Shown one piece after another: positions 26,622 to 34,213 of a stretch of DNA of 64,000 bases. The DNA is taken from positions 62,001 to 126,000 of the forward strand of contig JAWWAY010000006.1 in the NCBI GenBank assembly GCA_033721235.1, in the 5' to 3' direction. Each line of letters begins with the position of its first letter. Position 1 is the stretch's first letter. The DNA comes from UBA5078 sp033721235. GTDB taxonomy: Bacteria; Pseudomonadota; Gammaproteobacteria; Pseudomonadales; Pseudohongiellaceae. Made by a program: the position numbers and the translations under genes. A model generated the notes under the pieces. It was not told the DNA's origin. It worked only from the letters and a program-made list of their open reading frames with translations, and made no database searches.

Positions 26622-27257
26622 ATGACTGGCTATCGTTTATTGTTTGTCATCGCTTTAATGCATGTGCTCTTTACTCCAAAAGTATACGCCCACGGAGGTG
26701 TCGCTTTTGAGGAAGATCGCTGTGTGATCAATATCGACTTCCTTCGCGCCCATTTCACTATCTACCAGCCCACCAAAAGCCGAAGTGAAGAGTTCTGTGA
26801 AGATATCCCAGGCGTCACCGACACGATTTTTGTTATGGAATATCTGCACAGTTTTCTATCAGAAATGCCCGTGGACTTTCGTATTATTCGCGATGAGCAG
26901 GACTTTGGTATTTATGCACGGTGGGAAGATGTCCAAAGCATAGACGATATAGACTCTGTGACCGCTTTCTATCAGTCCCCTCAAATTCGCCCCTCTGGCG
27001 AACTCACCGTCAACTATAGCTTTGAAGAGAAAGGGCGTTACATTGGCATTGTAACGGCTCAGCATCCTAGTGAAGATACTTTATATAAAGCGGTGTTTTA
27101 CTTTCAGGTCGGCGGCCCGGACTATGGCAGTATTCCGTTATTCCTCAGCCTAGCGCTTATACTGCAAGTGACTTATTGGTTCGGTAGCGGTGGCTTTTCC
27201 CGCTGGCGTGAACGGCGTGATCTGGCAAGAAGCCTAGCGGAAAATAATGACAATTAA
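26622..27257 (+). CDS. exported, C-terminally anchored protein with mature N-terminal His; copper operon member
   Basis: A 211-aa protein of no recognised family. A signal peptide (MTGYRLLFVIALMHVLFTPK then VYA) would be cut before HGGVAFEEDRC, leaving a free N-terminal His, the arrangement used for copper in CopC and histidine-brace proteins. The body (about residues 25-170) looks beta-rich and has two Cys (DRC, EFCED) that could pair. A C-terminal membrane helix (SIPLFLSLALILQVTYWF) is followed by a charged cytoplasmic tail. It overlaps the multicopper oxidase frame and is followed by a cupredoxin gene, so a role in periplasmic copper handling or oxidase assembly is inferred. Confidence 0.7.
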   Translation: MTGYRLLFVIALMHVLFTPKVYAHGGVAFEEDRCVINIDFLRAHFTIYQPTKSRSEEFCEDIPGVTDTIFVMEYLHSFLSEMPVDFRIIRDEQDFGIYARWEDVQSIDDIDSVTAFYQSPQIRPSGELTVNYSFEEKGRYIGIVTAQHPSEDTLYKAVFYFQVGGPDYGSIPLFLSLALILQVTYWFGSGGFSRWRERRDLARSLAENNDN

Positions 27258-27267
27258 TGGGGTCAAT

Positions 27268-28908
27268 ATGCGTGCACTGATGTTGCTGGTGATTGGGCTT
27301 GCTCTCTTGTTAATCGTTTTTCCTTATGCGTACTTACCCGAGCGTATGCGCTTCGAGTTAGCTGGCATCGTAGGCACGCCGAGCCCCGAAAAGCGCCTGT
27401 CGGTTCCTACTCCAAGTTACGAGGCGCAAGAAGAATCTTGCCCGCCCGATTTACTGGGCTATCGCGATGCGATTGTAATAGAGGGCGTCTCGATAGCCGC
27501 TGCGAGTACGTGTGTAGGCGATAATCCCTATGCAATAGCAGCTTTTGTAAAGGGCACAAATAATGTGTCTCAGGAAACGCTAACGCGCGCTGGCCTTGCC
27601 GTAGATGCTTTGCATAAAGGGCGGGATTTGGACGGGGATGGTGATGCGGACGAAATTCACATTCGCTTGGAGATTGCAGAGTTGAATGGTGGCTCTCCAG
27701 ATTCTCAGGAACCCACCGCACAGTATCAACTCGCTCCAGGCATTGCGCCCAGTCTTTGGGTCTTCGTGCCCAAGACGTTTGGTATGGCAACCGAGAATTT
27801 TGAGTCCAATCAGGCAATGCCTTTACTGCGCTCCCCCTCGCCCAGCATTAGAATCGAGCAGGGCGATAGAGTGCTAATTACTTTAGAAAATACTCATTAT
27901 CTAGAGCACACTATTCACTTTCATGGTGTGGATCATCGCTACGTTAAAGCTAACGGAGAAGGCAGCGATGGTGTGCCACTAAGTAGTGAGCTGCCAGTAA
28001 AAGCAGGGCAATCACGAACATATGAAATTCAAGCGCGCAATACGGGAACGAGTTTCTATCACTGTCATGTTCAGACTCAAAGTCATTTGCCTATGGGGCT
28101 TCAGGGCATGTTTATTATTGAAGAAAATCTGCCGAATAATACGCTGCAATCGATGAATATAGGAGCCGGTCAAGTACGTGTTCGCTCGCAAGAAAGTGTG
28201 CGCAATTATGATCAAGAATACGATATGCACTACAGTGATCTAGATAGTGATTTAAACAATATCGTGCAGCAAACAAATGATCCTGTGGCAATAAAGCGTT
28301 GGCTTCATGGTGCTTACAATATTAGTGAAGGCCGTAGCAATTACTTCATGCTCAATGGCCGCTCCTTTCCCTATACCTTTCGTGAATCACTAATCAATGT
28401 GAAAGAAAATCAAACCGTCAGGCTGCGCGTGTTAAACGCGGGTAGTGAGGGGATTTCTCTGCATACCCATGGACATAAGAGTACTGCGACCCACTATGAT
28501 GGCGTCCGAGTGCCCGAAGCCGCACAGCTTACACGCGATGTCTTTTGGTTGGCGAGCGCTCAGCGCTTGGACCTTAGCCTTCGAACAGTCGATGACGGCG
28601 TCCACTCCTATGGTCCCGGTGTATGGATGATGCATGATCATCGCGGCAAAGGTATTACCAACGGCGGTATTGCTCCTGGAGGTAATATGACGGCTATTGT
28701 TTACGACGACTACTTACGGGACGACGGTTGGCCGATTACGCAAGGGAAGGATTTTGGCCAGTTTTTCGACCCCAGATTTTACCAACGTATTGATAGTGGC
28801 AAAGCGCAAGCGCTAAGCTGGCTGCTGCTGTTGCGTTTAATGCTAATGGGGGGCGCATTCGGGCTAATTATCAAAGGGGCTGCGCATTTCATTCGAGATC
28901 GAGGCTAA
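27268..28908 (+). CDS. membrane-anchored multicopper oxidase with type-1 copper site in the first cupredoxin domain
   Basis: Numbered from an alternative upstream ATG at 27247 (553 aa); I start at 27268, which has GGGG six bases upstream. An N-terminal membrane helix (about 10-28) anchors it to the periplasmic face. The first copper domain has EHTIHFHGVDH (221-230) and YHCHVQTQSHLPMGLQ (271-286), giving His/Cys/His/Met type-1 ligands. The second has LHTHGH (405-410) and MMHDHRGKGITNGG (461-474), with Asp where laccases have the type-1 Cys. All eight trinuclear His are present. A DLDGDGDADE calcium-loop-like insert lies at about 128-137. Likely cuprous or phenolic oxidase. A C-terminal helix ends the protein. 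Confidence 0.88.
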   Translation: MRALMLLVIGLALLLIVFPYAYLPERMRFELAGIVGTPSPEKRLSVPTPSYEAQEESCPPDLLGYRDAIVIEGVSIAAASTCVGDNPYAIAAFVKGTNNVSQETLTRAGLAVDALHKGRDLDGDGDADEIHIRLEIAELNGGSPDSQEPTAQYQLAPGIAPSLWVFVPKTFGMATENFESNQAMPLLRSPSPSIRIEQGDRVLITLENTHYLEHTIHFHGVDHRYVKANGEGSDGVPLSSELPVKAGQSRTYEIQARNTGTSFYHCHVQTQSHLPMGLQGMFIIEENLPNNTLQSMNIGAGQVRVRSQESVRNYDQEYDMHYSDLDSDLNNIVQQTNDPVAIKRWLHGAYNISEGRSNYFMLNGRSFPYTFRESLINVKENQTVRLRVLNAGSEGISLHTHGHKSTATHYDGVRVPEAAQLTRDVFWLASAQRLDLSLRTVDDGVHSYGPGVWMMHDHRGKGITNGGIAPGGNMTAIVYDDYLRDDGWPITQGKDFGQFFDPRFYQRIDSGKAQALSWLLLLRLMLMGGAFGLIIKGAAHFIRDRG

Positions 28909-29562
28909 ATGACTAAACTACTCATAGTGTTATGTGCTTTGTCTTTAAACCTTACAGTGGAAGCGCAAGAGCATCATCAGCATCAGGCTAATGTCGATGG
29001 CATGGTGATGAATCATAATGTCGATACGCTTCCACTGGATTGCGATAGCATTAGCGAAGACGTGATCATAGATGTGCGAGCCGGCACCCAATATGCTGAA
29101 GTGAATGGTTCAAAAATATACGGCTATAGTGATTATGAGTACTTCGCATTGCCTTGTGCGCGAGTGAACGTCACCCTTCACAATGACGATGATGTTCGTC
29201 ACCAATGGATGCTGCATGGATTGCCGCGTTACCTGTACCCTGAGGGAATGTTTCACCTAGAGGCTAATGCGAAAAGCAGCGTCAGTGGTAGTTTTATTGT
29301 TCCGAGCGACGATGCCACCTATTTGGTGCATTGTGATGTCACTGGCCATATGGAAAAGGGAATGAAAGCTCAGTTATTGGTAGGGAAGGGTGCCGGAACG
29401 CTGTGGAGCATTCCGACCATTAGTGCAGACTTCAATCATAACGACCGAATACCGGCAGCACTGGGTTCTCTTGTCATTGGAAGCCTAGCGTTCGCATTAG
29501 GGCTGGCGCTGTCACTGCGCTATGCTTCGCGCAATATCGCCAACAAAAAGCGACTATCTTAG
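28909..29562 (+). CDS. membrane-anchored periplasmic cupredoxin
   Basis: A 217-aa protein starting immediately after the oxidase stop. It has a signal peptide (cleavage near VEAQ), a His/Met-rich N-terminus (EHHQHQ, MVMNHN) that could bind Cu, and a cupredoxin domain. Candidate type-1 ligands are the His in VRHQWMLHG and the Cys, His and Met in VHCDVTGHMEKGM. A C-terminal membrane helix (about 185-205) fixes it to the inner membrane. It may pass electrons or copper to the oxidase encoded upstream. The LVHCDVTGHMEKGM pattern resembles the second cupredoxin domain of copper nitrite reductase-like and nitrosocyanin-like proteins, but only one domain is present. Confidence 0.82.
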   Translation: MTKLLIVLCALSLNLTVEAQEHHQHQANVDGMVMNHNVDTLPLDCDSISEDVIIDVRAGTQYAEVNGSKIYGYSDYEYFALPCARVNVTLHNDDDVRHQWMLHGLPRYLYPEGMFHLEANAKSSVSGSFIVPSDDATYLVHCDVTGHMEKGMKAQLLVGKGAGTLWSIPTISADFNHNDRIPAALGSLVIGSLAFALGLALSLRYASRNIANKKRLS

Positions 29563-29577
29563 CGAATAGGCCTGCGC

Positions 29578-30873
29578 TTACATGCCTCCGGCATCCATGG
29601 GTACTGGGTTGCCAGCTATCCATACTTCACTTATGGTTTTGGTGTTTTCAATATCATCCAGTGGGTTAGCTTCCAGCACTACAATGTCGCTCCAGTATCC
29701 CTGCTCTAAACTACCTAAATAATTTAAGCCAAGACAATCGGCCGCCACGCTAGTAGATGCCTTAATGACCTCCATGGGAGTCATGCCGGCCTCTACCATC
29801 ATATGCATTTCTAAGTGCTCGAAGTAGCCTTGAAACCTAGCAGCGGGGCCGCTGTCGGTTCCCATTGCAATACGAACGCCAGCATCGGCAAGCAATTTTA
29901 CATTCTGCAATGCATTCGGTAGGGCCTCATTCTTATACCTTTGAGCGGAGGCGCTTTGTTGTATGCGTTTTTGTCTAGCGCTATCTCTTAGTGTCGCTAT
30001 GTCCTGTGGGGCCACTTCTCGCAAAAAGAAAGGGTCGTTAAAGAAGAAGGGTTCGCCTTCGTAGACGAACGTCGATAACTCTCGTGTAAGCGTAGGCGAG
30101 TAGCATACATTCGCTTGTTTAAGGGCGTTAATAAGTTCATCGTCCACGAGAGTGTCTCTGACGCTATGAGCGATGAAATCGGCGCCAGCGGCAAGCGACT
30201 TTTTAGCATCTTCCAAATAATATAAATGCACCGCTAGGGGAATATTATTGGCCTCGGATTCCTCGGCTATGACTTTGTATATATTGGGAGCCATCTTGGG
30301 TGTGCGACCCAAATTATCGTCTACTCTGATCTTGATGAAATTAGGGCTTTGAGCGGCAATGCTTCTAACGGCAATGCGGGCCTGATCTTCGGTGGTCGCG
30401 TTGATGACTGGGCCTGCTACTAGCAAGCGCGCCCGATCTTGGCTAAGCGGGTCTTGCTCATTGCGAATAGCAAAGCCTTCAAACTCATCGTTGCCTAGAC
30501 TGTTTACGGTAGTGACTCCGTAGCGGGCATAGAGCTCTAGTTGACGTTGTAGATTATCTCGCGTGTAGTGCCCCGACTCTAAACCTTGTACATCTCCCAC
30601 GTGGCCATGACTATTGATGATGCCAGGCATGATGGTCTTGCCGCTTAGGTCGATAACTCTCGCTTCGGGCGGGATTTCGATGCTCTCACTCGGTCCCACT
30701 GCAACTATTCGCCCATTGGTCGAGATTAATGTGCCATCAATGATCGGTGCGTCTGAAACGCCATCGATAATGGTGGCAGCGGTAAACGCTAAAGTATTCT
30801 CTGCGCTCCAAACGGTATGGGCGCTTGTGGTGGCGAGCAGAGCTAGAAGTGAGGCCTTGATACTCTTGCGCAT
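29578..30873 (-). CDS. exported amidohydrolase (imidazolonepropionase-like)
   Basis: A 431-aa metal-dependent hydrolase with a signal peptide (SLLALLATTSAHTVWSAE). The family pattern is complete: GKTIMPGIINSHGHVG (metal His pair), a probable bridging region KIRVDD, AVHLYY, FIAHSVRDT and the catalytic Asp in IAMGTDSGP, ending with GSLEQGYWSDIVVLEANPL. It likely cleaves amide or cyclic amide bonds in the periplasm; the substrate is unknown. It is convergent with the copper operon, 15 bases away, and divergent from the DUF4920 gene. Similar exported amidohydrolases often act as prolidase-like or xenobiotic-degrading enzymes. Confidence 0.9.
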   Translation of the reverse strand: MRKSIKASLLALLATTSAHTVWSAENTLAFTAATIIDGVSDAPIIDGTLISTNGRIVAVGPSESIEIPPEARVIDLSGKTIMPGIINSHGHVGDVQGLESGHYTRDNLQRQLELYARYGVTTVNSLGNDEFEGFAIRNEQDPLSQDRARLLVAGPVINATTEDQARIAVRSIAAQSPNFIKIRVDDNLGRTPKMAPNIYKVIAEESEANNIPLAVHLYYLEDAKKSLAAGADFIAHSVRDTLVDDELINALKQANVCYSPTLTRELSTFVYEGEPFFFNDPFFLREVAPQDIATLRDSARQKRIQQSASAQRYKNEALPNALQNVKLLADAGVRIAMGTDSGPAARFQGYFEHLEMHMMVEAGMTPMEVIKASTSVAADCLGLNYLGSLEQGYWSDIVVLEANPLDDIENTKTISEVWIAGNPVPMDAGGM

Positions 30874-30970
30874 TGGAGGGATCCTTAATTGTATTATTTG
30901 TGATCTATAGCGTGTCGCAAGTTCGCAGTTAAGCTGTTTTTGGCGATTGTGTCAAAGTCGATTGCGCAGA

Positions 30971-31000
30971 TTGACAGGGACGCTCGATCTATAGGTTAAT
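30971..31000 (+). promoter_or_regulatory. candidate sigma-70 promoter for the DUF4920/mscS unit
   Basis: A perfect TTGACA at 30971-30976 is followed after 18 bases by GTTAAT (four of six consensus bases) at 30995-31000, about 65 bases before the gene start. Confidence 0.42.
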
Positions 31001-31066
31001 GTTAGCATTATAGCGGCGCAAAGAGCGCTCGACACGGTACTATGGCACGGCCATTGGGAGGCATTA

Positions 31067-31525
31067 ATGGGCAAACTATCATCACTTTTACTGAGTTTAT
31101 TCCTGTTTCACGGCGCCGTTGGTGCGGCCGAGGACACTACTCAATATCAGTCGTATGGGGCGGCGATGCCTCAAGATCGTGATGCGCAAACACTGAGGCA
31201 GGCTATTAGTACCTTGGAGCAGGGTGAGTCGCGAGAAGTAAAACTTATAGGAAAAATTACCGAAGTATGCCAAGCGAAGGGGTGTTGGATGATTCTGGTA
31301 GATGGCGATCAGTATGCTCGTATCACCTTTAAGGACTATGGTTTCTTCGTTCCCACAGACACCAGTATGCAGCAGGCAGTCGTGTACGGTCAGCTGGAGC
31401 AAATCAATTTAAGCGCCGAGACGGCCGCTCATTATGCCGAGGATGCAGGCCGTGAGGTAGAATCGAGCGAAGGCCTTAAGGAGTTCTCGCTGGTTGCAAG
31501 CGCTGTCTTGATTGAAAAGAGTTAA
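31067..31525 (+). CDS. DUF4920 exported protein
   Basis: A 152-aa protein with a signal peptide (LLSLFLFHGAVGAAE). The core matches DUF4920: GKITEVCQAKGCWMILVDG, ARITFKDYGFFVP and a final Gly/Val-rich strand. The two Cys (EVCQAKGCW) may bind metal or form a disulfide. The family function is unknown; it is found in periplasmic or lipoprotein form in many Gram-negative bacteria. GGGAGG precedes the start. It lies 42 bases before the mscS-like gene, probably in one transcript. Confidence 0.85.
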   Translation: MGKLSSLLLSLFLFHGAVGAAEDTTQYQSYGAAMPQDRDAQTLRQAISTLEQGESREVKLIGKITEVCQAKGCWMILVDGDQYARITFKDYGFFVPTDTSMQQAVVYGQLEQINLSAETAAHYAEDAGREVESSEGLKEFSLVASAVLIEKS

Positions 31526-31567
31526 GCATTTTATCGATTGTAGAAACGTAAATTTAAGGAAATAAAC

Positions 31568-32386
31568 ATGGAAAACTTTGAATTAAATACAGAGACCTTG
31601 ATGGAGCTGACGGTGACCTATGGCCTCAAGCTAGTTTTGGCTATTTTGACCTTGGTCGTAGGGCTTTGGATTGTGAGCCTAATAGTCGGCTTTATGAAGA
31701 ATATGCTGGTACGTAGCGAAGTCGATCCATCGTTGCAAGGCTTTCTAACTAGCTTGGTCCGAATTCTGCTGAAAGTGATGGTCTATATCACTTCGCTTGG
31801 GGTTCTCGGTATAGAGATGACCTCTTTCGTTGCCATATTAGGTGCCGCCGGTTTGGCGGTGGGTTTGGCATTGTCGGGCACTCTGCAGAACTTTGCAGGT
31901 GGCGTAATGATTCTATTCTTCAAGACGTTTAAGGTTGGAGATTTTATTGAGGCTCAAGGGCATTCTGGGGTTGTCAAAGAAATTCAAATATTTGTTACCG
32001 TATTGACTACTCCAGACAATAAAACGGTAATAGTGCCAAATGGCCCTCTAGCAACCGATAGTTTGGTTAATTACTCCGCTCAACCGACTCGTCGGGTCGA
32101 TTGGACTTTTGGTATAGCATATGGCGACAGTGTGGATAAAGCCTATGAAGTATTGCAGGGCTTGATCGCCAATGATGAGAGAATTAAGGCTGATCCGGCG
32201 CCATTTATGGCCGTGTCTGAGCTTGCCGATAGTTCAGTGAACATAGTGGTCCGTGTTTGGGTTGCCTCTGCGGACTATTGGCCCGTTTACTTCCAGATGA
32301 ATGAACTGGTGTATAAGAAGTTCCCTGAGGAAGGTCTGTCAATACCATTCCCACAAAGAGATGTGCATATTTTCCAAGAGAAGTAG
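31568..32386 (+). CDS. mscS: small-conductance mechanosensitive channel MscS
   Basis: A 272-aa MscS channel that opens under membrane tension to relieve osmotic down-shock. Three helices are visible: TM1 (about 15-40), TM2 (about 60-80) and the pore-lining TM3 rich in Gly/Ala (ILGAAGLAVGLALSGTLQNF), followed by the beta domain (FKVGDFIEAQG and VPNGPLA) and the mixed C-terminal domain ending FPQRDVHIFQ. Length is close to E. coli MscS (286). A stem-loop follows the gene. Assignment is secure. Confidence 0.95.
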   Translation: MENFELNTETLMELTVTYGLKLVLAILTLVVGLWIVSLIVGFMKNMLVRSEVDPSLQGFLTSLVRILLKVMVYITSLGVLGIEMTSFVAILGAAGLAVGLALSGTLQNFAGGVMILFFKTFKVGDFIEAQGHSGVVKEIQIFVTVLTTPDNKTVIVPNGPLATDSLVNYSAQPTRRVDWTFGIAYGDSVDKAYEVLQGLIANDERIKADPAPFMAVSELADSSVNIVVRVWVASADYWPVYFQMNELVYKKFPEEGLSIPFPQRDVHIFQEK

Positions 32387-32392
32387 AGTGAT

Positions 32393-32419
32393 TCACACTT
32401 TCGCTAGAGCGAAGTGTGA
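32393..32419 (+). terminator. imperfect hairpin after mscS
   Basis: TCACACTT-T-CGC pairs with GCG-AAGTGTGA around a TAGA loop, one unpaired T in the stem. It begins 7 bases after the stop. No T tract follows directly, so it may be a Rho-assisted or weak terminator. Confidence 0.45.
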
Positions 32420-32466
32420 TACTCTATGGCTGAAATAAAAAAAACTTAATGACACAGGAGTGCTTC

Positions 32467-32850
32467 ATGAAAATGATAACTATGCTTAAGAAAAGTTTAC
32501 CCTCTTTATTGATCGTGGTGTTTTCGTTTTGTGCATTGCAAGCGCCTGCTATGGCCTCTGTTGTAACAACAGAGCAACTTATGGCCGAGCAGCGGATAGA
32601 GCAACAAAGGGAGGCGGCTCACGCATTCTTTTCTCGCCAGGATGTTCAAGCTCAGCTAGTCGCACGTGGAGTAGACGTAAAGGCTGCACAGTCTCGCATA
32701 GCGAGCATGAGCGCGGCAGAGCTATCTACGTTGAATCAGCAAATCGACACAATGCCCGCTGGTGAAGGGCTTGGTCTTGTTATTGGTCTACTAGTGATCT
32801 TTATGTTGTTGGATATCGCCGGTGTGACAGATATATTCCCGGGCATCTAA
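32467..32850 (+). CDS. PA2779-family membrane/exported protein
   Basis: A 127-aa protein of the PA2779 family. It has a signal peptide-like N-terminus (LLIVVFSFCALQAPAMAS), a helical middle (REAAHAFFSRQDVQAQLVARGVD; ARIASMSAAELSTL-like segment) and a C-terminal membrane helix (GLVIGLLVIFMLLDIAGVTD). I start at ATG 32467, preceded by CAGGAG, rather than 32449, which lies before that site. It is 25 bases upstream of a PA2778-family cysteine peptidase. These two families recur together, suggesting that the peptidase acts on or with this protein; the function is not established. Confidence 0.85.
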   Translation: MKMITMLKKSLPSLLIVVFSFCALQAPAMASVVTTEQLMAEQRIEQQREAAHAFFSRQDVQAQLVARGVDVKAAQSRIASMSAAELSTLNQQIDTMPAGEGLGLVIGLLVIFMLLDIAGVTDIFPGI

Positions 32851-32875
32851 GCCGTAGACGCCCTGTAGGCAGCCC

Positions 32876-33841
32876 ATGAAAATGCGGCACGCTATATTTG
32901 CTTTGCTTATTAGTATGTCTTTGATTGCGTGCGCTGGCGCGCCGCAATCAAAGGCGCTACTAAACTCCTATACCAGTCAAAACCTTCTCTCTTTGAACTC
33001 AACTGCCGTTGTTTTGGACGTTCCTTTCAATCCCCAGCAAGACTATCAGTGCGGCCCCGCCGCTATCGCTACTGTGCTGCAGTTTAGCGGAGTGCAAACT
33101 AGTACTCACGAAATGATCGATGCTGTCTATGTGCCCGCAAGGCAGGGCTCCTTGCAAGTCGAAATGCTGGCCGCGCCTAGACAGTATGATCGCCTAAGCT
33201 ATGTTATCCAACCAAGCCTAGAAGTGTTGCTGGCGCAGATTGATGCCGGCAAACCGGTATTGGTGATGCAAAACCTCGGTATCTCAACATTCCCTCAATG
33301 GCATTATGCCGTTGCGATAGGGTATGACTTGAATGAGAAAGAAATTATTTTGCACTCAGGCCTTATCGAGCAGTACCGCTTAAAACTTTCAACATTTGAA
33401 CGCACCTGGGCAAGGGCAGATCACTGGGGTGTCGTTCTGCTGACCCCGGGAGAGTTACCTGTCGCGGCGAATGAATTGGCTTACTTGGAAAGCTTGGTGG
33501 GTTATGAAACAGTCGGATCGGGCGACTTAGTCCTGCAGGCTTATATCAAGGGGGTTGAACGTTGGCCTAATAATGAAACGTTAGGAATCGGGCTGGGGAA
33601 TGCCTATTTTTCTCAATCGCGCTACGGTGAGTCAATTAAAGCCTACGAAAAAGTAATAGACGCCTACCCCAATAGTGCCGCGGCGCATAACAATCTTGCG
33701 CAATCACTACTCCAACTTGGACGTTTGGACGATGCCGCTAATCATGCTCGTCTTGCAGTAAACATTGGTGGGCAGTTTCAAGCCCACTATGTTGATACCT
33801 TGAACTCTATACTTGCCAAAGCCACTGAAGGGAAGCAGTAA
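32876..33841 (+). CDS. PA2778-family lipoprotein: C39-like cysteine peptidase with TPR repeats
   Basis: A 321-aa lipoprotein (lipobox LIACAG). Residues of about 45-195 form a C39-like papain-fold domain with catalytic Cys in DYQCGPAAIATVLQF and His in QWHYAVAIGYD. A TPR region follows (about 225-315: GIGLGNAYFSQSRYGESIKA and AAAHNNLAQSLLQLGRLDD). Unlike bacteriocin-processing C39 domains it is not attached to an ABC transporter. It probably sits at the periplasmic face of a membrane and processes a neighbour, perhaps the PA2779-family protein. Convergent with the EAL gene remnant, 3 bases away. Confidence 0.9.
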   Translation: MKMRHAIFALLISMSLIACAGAPQSKALLNSYTSQNLLSLNSTAVVLDVPFNPQQDYQCGPAAIATVLQFSGVQTSTHEMIDAVYVPARQGSLQVEMLAAPRQYDRLSYVIQPSLEVLLAQIDAGKPVLVMQNLGISTFPQWHYAVAIGYDLNEKEIILHSGLIEQYRLKLSTFERTWARADHWGVVLLTPGELPVAANELAYLESLVGYETVGSGDLVLQAYIKGVERWPNNETLGIGLGNAYFSQSRYGESIKAYEKVIDAYPNSAAAHNNLAQSLLQLGRLDDAANHARLAVNIGGQFQAHYVDTLNSILAKATEGKQ

Positions 33842-33844
33842 CTC

Positions 33845-34213
33845 TTATAACAGGAAGTTGCTTTCATCCCAGAGTACATCGCAGCAGATGATGCAGGGCT
33901 CTTCTCCGATTCTAGTCTGGACCGATAGCGTGATACAGAGTGTGCCATCGGAAATCGAAAAATAGGGTGTACTTATTTGGATGACTCCAGGGTTCTGTAA
34001 GGCGTTGCGAAAGTAGTCGCGTCTTTTCCAGCTAGCCCCTTTTGTGTCGGCTAAGGCCTTGAGCCTGTGTTTTGTATTGGAGGTGACGGAGGGGGAATCG
34101 ATGTTAGAGAAACACTGCACGCCGTCTAGTGCGAGTTGGTAGAGCCGAATAGTGTTGCTCATTGGCAACATGATATCGGCAATTTGCGTAAGGCTGTTTT
34201 TTCTCTCTGGCCC
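33845..34213 (-). pseudogene. C-terminal sensor-like module of the EAL protein, cut off by an in-frame TAG
   Basis: This 122-codon stretch continues in the same frame as the EAL gene directly after its TAG (34214-34216), with no other stop until 33847. It contains GASWKRRDYFRNALQNPG, ISTPYFSISDGTLCITLSVQ and CIICCDVLWDE, matching the PDC/Cache-like extension that follows the EAL domain in many phosphodiesterases. An internal ATG at 34171 exists but no convincing ribosome-binding site was seen. It is therefore either silent, separately started, or made by readthrough. The coding pattern is otherwise intact, suggesting a recent mutation, a sequencing error or recoding. Confidence 0.72.
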
